A stretch of 5,636 nt of DNA from Thermoprotei archaeon (GCA_022759165.1 JAEMPT010000113.1:1-5636); one strand, 5' to 3'; shown: positions 1 to 5,602, numbered from the stretch's first letter. Notes: generated by a model not told the origin, from the letters alone. Numbers and translations are program-made.

Positions 1-1
1 A

Positions 2-151
2 AGGCCTCGCTTTTTAAGGCAGGTATACATAACCCCGAGGTTCAATTGGGATAGGAGTAATGAGCCGGAGACCAGACCCAGGATTGAACCCTCGGAAAGA
101 GGGAATGTAATCCCAAACCTCCCCGCACTAGCAAGAACCCTTGCCCTTTAA
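2..151 (+). pseudogene. tnpB: C-terminal tail of a TnpB-like protein, partial at window edge
   Basis: The frame starting at base 2 is open from the window edge to a TAA at 149-151 and gives 49 residues. The core reads NEPETRPRIEPSERGNVIPN at residues 20-39, followed by LPAL. The right-hand copy has closely matching residues (RPGIEPSEKGNVIPNFPALK) once one missing base is allowed for, so protein sequence as well as RNA structure seems conserved. This is the tail beyond the TnpB zinc ribbon and RuvC catalytic segments, none of which are in the window, so I cannot say whether the nuclease upstream is intact. The last residues (ARTLAL) come from the extended hairpin loop and differ from the other copy. 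The TnpB assignment is an inference from the tail, the position and the attached hairpin. Confidence 0.5.
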
Positions 152-168
152 GGCAGGGAGGAGGTCAG
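29..168 (+). ncRNA. Candidate TnpB omega (guide) RNA scaffold
   Basis: In IS200/IS605 elements the omega RNA is made from the 3' end of tnpB plus the right end, and the bases just past the element act as the guide. Here the region conserved with the other copy runs from about 29 to 168. It contains the small palindrome GGGAATGTAATCCC (101-114) and the terminal hairpin 118-161 with a nested stem around 138-158. The guide would therefore begin at 169 (TCGTATCGAGAGAGAG). The nucleotide conservation and hairpins are visible in the sequence. Transcription and TnpB binding are inferred from the family, and the 5' limit is not known. Confidence 0.4.
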
Positions 169-172
169 TCGT

Positions 173-202
173 ATCGAGAGAGAGCAACGTCTAAGTCTCG
201 AT
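173..202. terminator. Inverted repeat after the nfeD stop, possible terminator
   Basis: ATCGAGA (173-179) pairs with TCTCGAT (196-202), a perfect 7-base stem around a 16-base loop. It lies between the nfeD stop codon (206-208, - strand) and the end of the TnpB element (168). It could fold in nfeD mRNA just after the stop. No strong U-tract follows on the - strand, so it may instead be an RNA-stabilising hairpin or chance. A GA-repeat (176-183) contributes to one arm. Confidence 0.25.
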
Positions 203-205
203 CTT

Positions 206-1561
206 CTATTTGCCTTCATCTTCAACGCGTTCAACTATAAGTACTGGGCCTTCTTTCGTCACGACAAAAACGTCGTCTCCTGGCTCGATATTGCTGGACT
301 TACTTCTGGCCCTCCAATACTCGCCTTGTATTTTTACAAATCCCTCTGTCTCGGGGGTTATTCTATCGATCGCTTTTCCTCTTTGTCCTTCTAACTTCCA
401 CTCAAATGGCTTCTTTTTTCTCACTTTTACTATTTTGTAGACCACAAAGGCGGTAAAGGCGCCGAAGGCAATCCCAATTATATAAGCTGCCCGAACGAAA
501 GATGCTGCATATTGCTGGCTGAACGAATATCCTGTCCCAGTCGGCAGCAAAGCTATTCCTAGGACGAGCATAACTATCCCCGTAGCTCCAACGACGCCGA
601 AGCCAGGAAGAACTGCATGTTCAATGAAAATTAGTATTGTACCGAGAAATATTAGCAGGACGGAAGTAGCGCTTATGCTGTATCCGCTCCCAAGGAAACC
701 CAACAACAGCATGAGCAGCCCGATCGGTGTAACCGCGAGATGGCCTGAAATTATGGTAAATAGCACAACCATCATTCCCAGAGAAAGCATTAGAGCAGAT
801 ATTGTTGGGTCGGAAAGAGCGTGGACTATATAATGCCTAACGCTCATCTCGTAGTATTCCACAGTTGCACCCGATGTAACGATAGTGTAATTTATCTGCT
901 TGGTTGGTATGTACACAGTAGTACCGTTCATCTGCGAAAGGAGAGAATCTAAATTGGGAGCAACATAGTTTATGACTCCGTATTTGACAGCTTCATTGGA
1001 CCCCAAGTTCAAATTTTCAGTTACAAAACGATAAATCGTGCTCATATTCCTCCCTTTGTTTCCAGCATGCTGATCAAGGAACGTGAGTATAGGGTTAATG
1101 ATCTTAGATTCGTTCGTCGGTGTATATCCTCCAGTTGCGGGGTTATATTCGATTGGTTGCATTGAGCCAATAATTGTCCCAGGCTCCATTGCCGCTATAT
1201 GGCAAGAAACTAAAATCATGGTTCCTGCACTTTCGGCCCACCTATCTACAACGTATCCCACAACCGGCACAGAAGATCCATCTATATCTGTTACGATGTT
1301 CATGGCAGAATCGAGGAGTCCACCGGGGGTGTTCAGCATTATTACAAGAATCGCGTTTTCTGATTCAGCATAGGCAATAGCATTAGAAACATAATCTTCA
1401 ATTGCCGTATCAATCACACCGGTGACATGAATCACCACGACTCTTTGTCCTATTACATTAGGAGAATCAGCCCTGGCAATTATACTTGACATAGAAAGCA
1501 AAACGATTAAAAACAGGAAAAAAACGATATAACGCCTGTAATTTGAGCTTGACACTGCCAT
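206..1561 (-). CDS. nfeD: Membrane-bound serine protease, NfeD family (ClpP class, long form)
   Basis: This 451-residue protein matches the full-length archaeal NfeD/STOPP protease (Pyrococcus PH1510 type), which cleaves the C-terminal part of its stomatin partner at the membrane. Residues 11-31 form a signal peptide or anchor, with likely cleavage near ADS. Residues about 38-215 are the ClpP-like domain: LNTPGGLLDSAMNIV (76-90) is the typical oxyanion/helix segment, the nucleophile is Ser111 in AESAGT, and Lys153 in ESKIIN is the likely partner of a Ser/Lys dyad. Four to five membrane segments follow at about 254-274, 277-296, 299-317, 320-341 and 357-379, including the NfeD-like EHAVLPGFG. 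A soluble OB-fold domain occupies about 389-446 (EGQRGKAIDRI...GEYWRARS), as expected for NfeD. The ATG lies 13 bases after the stomatin stop, so the two are co-transcribed. GGTAAT and AAGGG upstream give only a weak ribosome binding site, which suggests coupled translation. All expected domains and both catalytic residues are present. Confidence 0.95.
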   Translation of the reverse strand: MAVSSSNYRRYIVFFLFLIVLLSMSSIIARADSPNVIGQRVVVIHVTGVIDTAIEDYVSNAIAYAESENAILVIMLNTPGGLLDSAMNIVTDIDGSSVPVVGYVVDRWAESAGTMILVSCHIAAMEPGTIIGSMQPIEYNPATGGYTPTNESKIINPILTFLDQHAGNKGRNMSTIYRFVTENLNLGSNEAVKYGVINYVAPNLDSLLSQMNGTTVYIPTKQINYTIVTSGATVEYYEMSVRHYIVHALSDPTISALMLSLGMMVVLFTIISGHLAVTPIGLLMLLLGFLGSGYSISATSVLLIFLGTILIFIEHAVLPGFGVVGATGIVMLVLGIALLPTGTGYSFSQQYAASFVRAAYIIGIAFGAFTAFVVYKIVKVRKKKPFEWKLEGQRGKAIDRITPETEGFVKIQGEYWRARSKSSNIEPGDDVFVVTKEGPVLIVERVEDEGK

Positions 1562-1574
1562 ATCCCTTATTACC

Positions 1575-2381
1575 TTACTCTTCTTTTTTAGATGGTGCTG
1601 GCAATTGCTTTGCTAAACCTATTACCGTCCCAAGATTCTCTGATCTCGACTCGGGAGTCACTACTATCAAGTTCTTTTCTCTAGCTATTTCAATTAATGT
1701 CTGAAGCTCCCTCAACCTCATAGCCATTGGATGGCTCTCATAGAAGGTAGCGGCCTCTGACATTATACTTGCGCTCTGCCTTTCTCCTTCAGCCTCTATT
1801 ATCCTCGCCCTCCTGAACCTCTCAGCTTCGGCCTGCTTAGCAAGCGCCCTCAGCATTGTGTCCGGTAACTTCACTTCCTTCAAAGTCACTGCTGTTACTT
1901 TTATCCCCCAAGGATCAGTCAGTTCGTCAAGTATAGCTTGTATCTTCTTGTTCAATTCGTCTCTCTTGGAGAGGAGGTCGTCTAGTTCGACCTGCCCGAT
2001 TACGTCTCTCAGAGTAGTCTGAGATAACATGAGAACTGCATAAGAATAGTTTTCCACTGTTACTATAGCTTTTATAGGGTCAATCACTTTATAATAGACG
2101 ACGGCATCGACACCAACCGTAACGTTATCTCTAGTCACGCTCTTCTGTTCTGGTACGTCCACTGTAACTATTCTTAGATCTACCTTCATTATTCTATCTA
2201 CAAAAGGAATTATCAAAAATAAGCCCGGACCCTTTGCCCCCATGAGTCTACCTAGCCTAAAGATGACGACTCTCTCGTATTCTCTTATGACTTTAACCGA
2301 CATCGATAAGAGTATCACTGCAAAGAGCAAGATAATGACTATTAATGAAAGGTTTTCAAATAAAATCGTTGAAACACTCAT
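1575..2381 (-). CDS. Stomatin/prohibitin-family (SPFH, Band 7) membrane protein
   Basis: This 268-residue protein is a prokaryotic stomatin (PH1511/YbbK-QmcA-like). Residues 11-27 form the single N-terminal membrane anchor. The SPFH domain follows: VIREYERVVIFRLGRLMGAK (31-50), GPGLFLIIPFVDRIMKVDLR (51-70), then the family-typical QKSVTRDNVTVGVDAVVYYK (79-98). The helical part includes LRDVIGQVELDDLLSKRDEL (124-143) and the coiled-coil AKQAEAERFRRARIIEAEGE (181-200). Such proteins form large oligomeric membrane scaffolds. NLIVVTPESR (237-246) resembles the hydrophobic stretch that PH1510-type proteases cut in their stomatin, although it is less hydrophobic. The gene is first in the operon with nfeD, 13 bases upstream of it. 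The start is well bounded, because an in-frame TAA lies at 2387-2385, two codons before the ATG. Its length is normal for the family. Confidence 0.96.
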   Translation of the reverse strand: MSVSTILFENLSLIVIILLFAVILLSMSVKVIREYERVVIFRLGRLMGAKGPGLFLIIPFVDRIMKVDLRIVTVDVPEQKSVTRDNVTVGVDAVVYYKVIDPIKAIVTVENYSYAVLMLSQTTLRDVIGQVELDDLLSKRDELNKKIQAILDELTDPWGIKVTAVTLKEVKLPDTMLRALAKQAEAERFRRARIIEAEGERQSASIMSEAATFYESHPMAMRLRELQTLIEIAREKNLIVVTPESRSENLGTVIGLAKQLPAPSKKEE

Positions 2382-2420
2382 GTATTACCACTCATGATAA
2401 TATTATATTTGCCATTTGAG

Positions 2421-2429
2421 ATATATATA
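2421..2429 (-). promoter_or_regulatory. Likely TATA box of the stomatin-nfeD operon
   Basis: On the - strand the sequence GAAGTATATATATCTC places a TATATATA core at 2429-2421, preceded by a purine-rich BRE-like GAAG. Transcription would start about 25 bases downstream, near 2400, leaving a leader of roughly 20 bases before the ATG at 2381. The leader contains GAGTGGTAA, a weak Shine-Dalgarno candidate. The region is AT-rich, so another TATA such as TTAATATT near 2445 cannot be excluded. Confidence 0.45.
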
Positions 2430-2431
2430 CT

Positions 2432-2973
2432 TCAATGGAAAAATATTAAGCACGAGCTTATTATAGCTTTACCTGCCTCGAAAAGTAAGAAAAAGGGAAA
2501 CTATAGGACTATTGCGAGATTTTAGTAATAACCGGTAGCCAAAATCCAAGCATTATACAATGACCTTTTGATCATTTATACTCCTGAAGCTTGGTTAATG
2601 ATATTTTTAAGCTAATAATTGAAGTCCAAAATGAAAAATAATCAGCTTCTTCGTCTTTATAAAATCCTTCCTTCTCTGAAGGGCTAGATTTTCTCTAGGA
2701 CGGTTCATTGGTTCCCCTTATCCGCACAGGATTACATCTGTCATCTGAGGAGCAGTCGAAGTGGACATAAATCAGCACAAAACATTGTTTACGTATTTTT
2801 CGATCCCGCATCCATTGCTTAGGGGCAACCGCAGTTCTAACCTTACTCATCATCAAAAGCAATTAAAACGAAGAGATTACATAAGTTTTTTATTCATTCT
2901 TGCTTTGAAGGGCGAGGCTTTCTGTTTTAAACACGATTTTTCTGTTCGGCGAGAAAAGCGGATTTTATGTTAC
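2432..2973. other. Gene-poor intergenic stretch of about 540 bases
   Basis: This stretch lies between the divergent promoters of the stomatin operon and the phosphoribosyltransferase gene. I see no RNA gene or convincing protein gene in it. A 78-codon open frame begins at GTG 2761, with GAGGAG at 2747-2752 in a plausible ribosome-binding position, but its product is Phe/His/Lys-rich, unlike a family I know, and of doubtful coding character. Two related short motifs occur on the + strand: GAAGGGCTAGATTTTCT at 2678-2694 and GAAGGGCGAGGCTTTCTG at 2907-2924. They resemble part of the right-hand TnpB-element hairpin (AAAGGGCGAGGTTTCCTG on the - strand, 5500-5483). The stretch may hold degraded mobile-element debris. 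Confidence 0.5.
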
Positions 2974-2987
2974 CAAATAAATTTATC
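2974..2987 (+). promoter_or_regulatory. Likely TATA box of the nicotinate phosphoribosyltransferase gene
   Basis: CAAATAAATTTATC gives a TATA-like core with BRE-like A residues before it. It lies about 50 bases before the ATG at 3031, so transcription would begin near 3008 and leave a short leader containing the GAGGTGG ribosome binding site. The call rests on base composition and spacing only. Confidence 0.4.
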
Positions 2988-3012
2988 TTTGGGATAGAAC
3001 AATAAGCGTGTA

Positions 3013-3019
3013 GAGGTGG
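3013..3019 (+). promoter_or_regulatory. Shine-Dalgarno site that decides the NAPRTase start
   Basis: GAGGTGG is a strong match to the archaeal anti-Shine-Dalgarno sequence. It overlaps the in-frame GTG at 3016, so that codon is unlikely to be the start. It lies 11 bases before ATG 3031; the TTG at 3025 is also within range. ATG 3031 fits the way family members begin. Confidence 0.6.
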
Positions 3020-3030
3020 AAGTATTGCAA

Positions 3031-4197
3031 ATGTACGTGGCAAAGGAAGATGAAATCATAAATGGAGAAGCTACTGACGTGTATTTCACGAGAGTAAAGA
3101 CCATACTGGAAAAGGAAAACTTAAAGGACCTAAGAGTTAGAGCTGAATTTCATGTTTATGGGCTTCCTCAAGGCTACAAATGGGCCGTACTCAGTGGAGT
3201 AGAGGAAGTCTTACATGTAATGAAGGGGAGAAATGTAGACATATACTCTCTTCCAGAGGGGACTGTTTTCTATGAGCGAGAGCCAATAATGATGATTGAA
3301 GGCAACTATTACGACTTCGTAGAAATGGAGTCAATTGTTCTTGGAATACTGAGGCACTATTCTTCCATAACAACTCGAGCAGCTAGAATGAGGATAGCTG
3401 CTGGGAACAAAACCTTGTTATTCTTTGGAATACGTAGCATCCACCCGGTTCTTGCGCCAATGGTAGATAGGGCCGCGTATATTGGAGGAGTAGACGCAGT
3501 GAGCGGGGTATTATCGAAGAAATACAATAACCTTGAGCCAACAGGCACAATGCCGCATAGCCTTGTAATAGTTTTCAACGACCAGAAAAAGGCTTGGTTG
3601 AGCTTTGACAAGCACATGGATCCTAATGTCCCGCGTATAATGCTGGTTGATACTTTTTGGGACGAGAGAGCAGAGGCTCTCCTGGCGGCAAAGGTCCTGG
3701 GAGAAAAACTACAGGGTGTGAGGCTTGACACGCCTAGGTCAAGGAGAGGTGATATGAAGAGGATAGCTGAGGAAGTCAGATGGGCCCTCGATTTAGAGGG
3801 TTTCAAGAACGTGAAGATCATAGTCAGCGGTGGTTTAGATGAGGACGATTTGATTGAATTGAGGGAAATAGCAGATGGGTTTGGAGTGGGCACTTCGATC
3901 GCCTTCCCCCCCAGCGTTGACATAAGTATGGATATAGTAGAAGTATATGAGGGTGGAAAATGGATCCCAAGAACTAAGAGAGGGAAGCTACCTGGCGCAA
4001 AGAAATTGTATGTCTGTTCACCGAGTGAGCATTATGTAGTACCATGGGAAGAACAACCTCCGCAGTGCAGGGATGGTAATGCTCCAGAGCAAATCCTCAA
4101 AAAGCAGATGGAGAATGGGCGGATTATTGCACCGCCGATTAGCTTAGAAGAAAAAAGAAAATATGTAATCGAGCAACTGAAGAACCTTTCACTATGA
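3031..4197 (+). CDS. pncB: Nicotinate phosphoribosyltransferase, archaeal type
   Basis: The enzyme joins nicotinate to PRPP, normally with ATP hydrolysis, to give nicotinate mononucleotide, the entry step of the Preiss-Handler NAD salvage route in the cytoplasm. The 388-residue protein has the family layout. The N-terminal region begins MYVAKEDEIINGEATDVYF, with the typical TDVYF..R..IL motif. Next come EGTVFYEREPIMMIEG (76-91), a helical segment EMESIVLGILRHYSSITTRA (98-117), and the central motif EPTGTMPHSLV (169-179), whose His176 sits where the catalytic His of the family is expected. The barrel strands follow: VDTFWDERAEA (206-216), VRLDTPRSRRGD (230-241) and the phosphate-binding IIVSGGLDEDDL (263-274) and FGVGTSIA (284-291). 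The C-terminal part carries Cys329, His334 and Cys346; some archaeal members bind zinc there, but I see only two cysteines. A GTG 15 bases upstream is in frame but overlaps the ribosome binding site, so ATG 3031 is preferred. The gene has its own promoter and no linked NAD genes. Confidence 0.95.
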   Translation: MYVAKEDEIINGEATDVYFTRVKTILEKENLKDLRVRAEFHVYGLPQGYKWAVLSGVEEVLHVMKGRNVDIYSLPEGTVFYEREPIMMIEGNYYDFVEMESIVLGILRHYSSITTRAARMRIAAGNKTLLFFGIRSIHPVLAPMVDRAAYIGGVDAVSGVLSKKYNNLEPTGTMPHSLVIVFNDQKKAWLSFDKHMDPNVPRIMLVDTFWDERAEALLAAKVLGEKLQGVRLDTPRSRRGDMKRIAEEVRWALDLEGFKNVKIIVSGGLDEDDLIELREIADGFGVGTSIAFPPSVDISMDIVEVYEGGKWIPRTKRGKLPGAKKLYVCSPSEHYVVPWEEQPPQCRDGNAPEQILKKQMENGRIIAPPISLEEKRKYVIEQLKNLSL

Positions 4198-4332
4198 GCT
4201 TTCTGATTATCGGTTCTACTACTCATATGAAAGGGAGGCTTTTTCTAGAGCGGCTGACGAAATAAGCTTCCTCAGTATAACATGATTAATTTTTCGAAAA
4301 TATGGTTGAGAATATCAGTCCAAGGGAAAGAT
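4198..4332 (+). other. Gap after the NAPRTase gene with T-runs and a repeated motif
   Basis: No gene is seen here. Two T-runs follow the NAPRTase stop, at 4240-4244 and 4290-4294, and either could serve as an archaeal-type termination signal. The first is inside GAAAGGGAGGCTTTTTCT (4229-4246), which resembles the GAAGGGCGAGGCTTTCTG motif at 2907-2924. Confidence 0.3.
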
Positions 4333-4344
4333 AAACGTTTAAAG
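4333..4344 (+). promoter_or_regulatory. Candidate TATA box of the small acidic protein gene
   Basis: AAACGTTTAAAG includes a TTTAAA-type core about 50 bases before the TTG at 4391, the same spacing as the other promoters proposed here. It includes the palindrome AAACGTTT (4333-4340). The surrounding sequence is A-rich, so the call is tentative. Confidence 0.35.
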
Positions 4345-4390
4345 AAAAAATAATATGCTGCAATAACAAAAAAACAAAGGGGATATAAAT

Positions 4391-4666
4391 TTGACCGATG
4401 AGATTGAAAGACTCAAGAATGAAATAATAAACTTAATAGATGAGAATTCCAGTAACTGGATAAAAGCTGCGTTCTTTTCGGATGAAGTGATCGAAGTAAT
4501 AATGGAAGCTCTTTATTCCAAATGGGAAAGTAACATGGAAACGGGAAGACCTATCGATTATGCTACCGAAGATCAATTAAAAATTATGCTTAAAAAAGCA
4601 CAGCAATACGCGTCTATGGGACAAGAAGAAGCGATGAGAATCGCTTTAAAAAGAATGGGAGAATAA
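4391..4666 (+). CDS. Small conserved-looking acidic helical protein, function unknown
   Basis: I do not recognise this 91-residue protein. It is soluble and mostly helical by eye: ERLKNEIINLIDENSSNWIK (6-25) looks amphipathic, then DEVIEVIMEALYSKWESNME (31-50), then DQLKIMLKKAQQYASMGQEE (61-80), ending ALKRMGE. It has no Cys, signal peptide, membrane segment or obvious catalytic motif. The start is TTG, chosen because AAAGGGGA (4376-4383) sits 7 bases before it and no in-frame ATG or GTG lies between. The next ATG would remove the first third. A good ribosome binding site, sensible residue composition and a TATA candidate upstream support it as a real gene. It is convergent with the winged-helix gene, with only 7 bases between stop codons, so the two transcripts must overlap at their 3' ends. 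Confidence 0.65.
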   Translation: MTDEIERLKNEIINLIDENSSNWIKAAFFSDEVIEVIMEALYSKWESNMETGRPIDYATEDQLKIMLKKAQQYASMGQEEAMRIALKRMGE

Positions 4667-4673
4667 CATCTTA

Positions 4674-5276
4674 TCATAACTGCAAGATCGCTTTGACCTT
4701 TTCCGCTATTTTTTCTGGCGATATTACGGAAACAACCTTCAAGTCCTCTGCCAATTTCTTTGGAACGATTTTTTCTATATCTGGGTTATCGGTTATCACT
4801 AAGCCTTTCTTCTCACTATCGACAACCATTAGAACAAAGTTAAGGAACTCAATGCTACTTTCAAAGCCTTTCTTTCCCATAATGAACTTTACTAAATAGC
4901 TTTCCCCTTTCACATCTACTATAGCATCAGGGTAGTACATGATCCCCGACTTGCCGAGGACGCTCTTCCCAGAGGAAATAGGTAAGTTAGTCTTAGCCAA
5001 CTCATCTAGATATTTGCTGGTTTGTTCCGATGAGCTAATGACTCCTCCCGTTAAGCTCAAAATGTTGCTCAAAGCCTTTAGCGACGAATAAGCGAAAATG
5101 CCCAGTGGCGTCAATTTAACGAGTTTTTGTTTTCCTAAGCTTATTTCAGTTATAAGCCCTCCTCTTTCAAGTATATTCAGATATTTTTGGAGCATCTTTG
5201 AATTCAGGTTAGTTTTATACATTAAGTGGGTCTTCTTTATCCCTTGCTCTCCGCCTGAGACTATTACCGACATCAT
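4674..5276 (-). CDS. Archaeal winged-helix DNA-binding protein with uncharacterised C-terminal domain
   Basis: Counting from the first ATG gives 200 residues. Residues 1-66 hold a winged helix of the archaeal type used in many small regulators (PadR/ArnR-like, HTH_45 class). GGEQGIKKTHLMYKTNLNSK (8-27) leads into the recognition helix MLQKYLNILERGGLI (28-42), then the wing ISLGKQKLVKLTPLGIFAY (45-63). A helix (64-76) and a linker follow. The C-terminal domain (about 100-200) alternates strands and helices: GIMYYPDAIVDVKGESYLVK (111-130), IEFLNFVLMVV (142-152), KGLVITDN (157-164), LKVVSVIS (179-186). The layout faintly recalls a PD-(D/E)xK nuclease-like fold with a lost active site. It is probably a transcription regulator, but its targets are unknown. 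The ATG at 5276 has no ribosome binding site and truncates the first helix; the true N-terminus lies upstream. Confidence 0.85.
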   Translation of the reverse strand: MMSVIVSGGEQGIKKTHLMYKTNLNSKMLQKYLNILERGGLITEISLGKQKLVKLTPLGIFAYSSLKALSNILSLTGGVISSSEQTSKYLDELAKTNLPISSGKSVLGKSGIMYYPDAIVDVKGESYLVKFIMGKKGFESSIEFLNFVLMVVDSEKKGLVITDNPDIEKIVPKKLAEDLKVVSVISPEKIAEKVKAILQL

Positions 5277-5336
5277 TTCATAAAATATTTCAGTGTCAGT
5301 CCTGTATTTCCTTTCGTCCCTCGCGATTTCTGAAAT
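5277..5336 (-). other. Probable N-terminal extension of the winged-helix protein lacking a standard start
   Basis: The reading frame stays open 22 codons beyond the ATG at 5276, to a TGA at 5345-5343. From 5336 it reads ISEIARDERKYRTDTEIFYE, which is just what the first helix of an archaeal winged helix looks like (RT-x-EI-x-YE). Codons between the TGA and the ATG include no ATG, GTG or TTG. ATT at 5336-5334 is 9 bases after the strong GGAGGT. The ATG (5343) and GTG (5341) beside that site are in the two other frames. Either ATT is used, or a base has been lost from the genome or the assembly. Confidence 0.5.
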
Positions 5337-5345
5337 GACACATCA

Positions 5346-5351
5346 ACCTCC
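5346..5351 (-). promoter_or_regulatory. Strong Shine-Dalgarno site of the winged-helix gene
   Basis: GGAGGT on the - strand is followed by TGATGTGTC and then ATT. It is the best ribosome binding site in the window and lies 70 bases upstream of the first in-frame ATG (5276). It therefore argues that translation starts near 5336-5343. Spacing to the GTG at 5341 is also good, but that frame stops after 22 codons. Confidence 0.6.
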
Positions 5352-5386
5352 AAATTTTCTTTTTAACTTGTATATGATTTTTGGAC

Positions 5387-5397
5387 ATAATATATTT
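5387..5397 (-). promoter_or_regulatory. Likely TATA box of the winged-helix gene
   Basis: On the - strand GAAAAATATATTATG gives a TATA core with a purine-rich BRE-like start. Transcription would begin about 25 bases downstream, near 5365, roughly 15 bases before the GGAGGT site. This supports a start near 5336-5343 rather than 5276. Confidence 0.45.
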
Positions 5398-5460
5398 TTC
5401 TTTTTCTTGAACATGAGTTTTATCTAATTATTTTAATTGAGCTATGACTACCTACTACAA

Positions 5461-5602
5461 CTGACCTCTTCCCCCGCCTTGGCAGGAAACCTCGCCCTTT
5501 AGAGCGGGAAAGTTTGGGATTACATTCCCTTTTTCCGAGGGTTCAATCCCGGGCCTAGTCTCCAGCCTATTACCCCTACCCAATTGGGACTCGGGGTTAT
5601 GC
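5461..5602 (-). ncRNA. Candidate second omega (guide) RNA scaffold
   Basis: By analogy with the left copy, an RNA read leftward through 5602-5461 would carry the conserved scaffold and the terminal hairpin. It would use the following bases, TTGTAGTAGGTAGTCA on the - strand from 5460, as its guide. The scaffold blocks match the left copy, although the coding frame is broken, which would fit selection on the RNA or simply decay. Expression is inferred, not seen. Confidence 0.35.

Larger units (their letters stand above)
1..168 (+). mobile_element. Right end of an IS200/IS605-type TnpB element (body outside the window)
   Basis: This stretch matches, in inverted orientation, the sequence at 5461-5605. 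Shared blocks include CATAACCCCGAG (28-39), CAATTGGG (43-50), GATTGAACCCTCGGAAA (82-98) and GGGAATGTAATCCCAAAC (101-118). It then forms a hairpin of CCTCCCCGC (118-126) with GCAGGGAGG (153-161, one mismatch) and ends in GAGGTCAG (161-168). A TnpB-like tail running into a GC-rich hairpin that ends in GGAGG..GTCAG is how I know the right ends of archaeal IS200/IS605 elements; that assignment is from memory. The element body and any TnpA would lie left of base 1. The hairpin loop is longer than in compact versions and contains a second stem, TTGCC/GGCAG. The boundary at 168 is set by where similarity to the right-hand copy stops. Confidence 0.7.

Noticed and set aside
2765..2856. Possible C/D box RNA on the - strand, with TGATGATGA (2855-2847)
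   Set aside because: A CTGA box exists only about 80 bases away, and no convincing internal D'/C' boxes or terminal stem were seen.
2761..2997. 78-codon open frame from GTG with GAGGAG upstream
   Set aside because: The product is rich in Phe, His, Lys and Ser, has no recognisable family or domain, and runs across the GAAGGGCGAGG motif and the NAPRTase promoter area. The ribosome-site match alone is not enough to call a gene.
3357..3923. Long open frame antisense to the NAPRTase gene
   Set aside because: It is Ser/Leu/Pro-rich and exactly opposite a well-supported enzyme gene. This is a typical shadow of codon bias on the coding strand.
4290..4310. TTTTTCGAAAA palindrome-like sequence after NAPRTase
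   Set aside because: It is short and AT-rich in an AT-rich gap. A T-run here may help termination, but the palindrome itself is expected by chance.
5535..5552. Sequence like a tRNA T-arm (CGAGGGTTCAATCCCGGG)
   Set aside because: No acceptor, D or anticodon arms can be formed around it, and the same block (reverse complement, 80-96) occurs in the left element end, so it belongs to the repeat.
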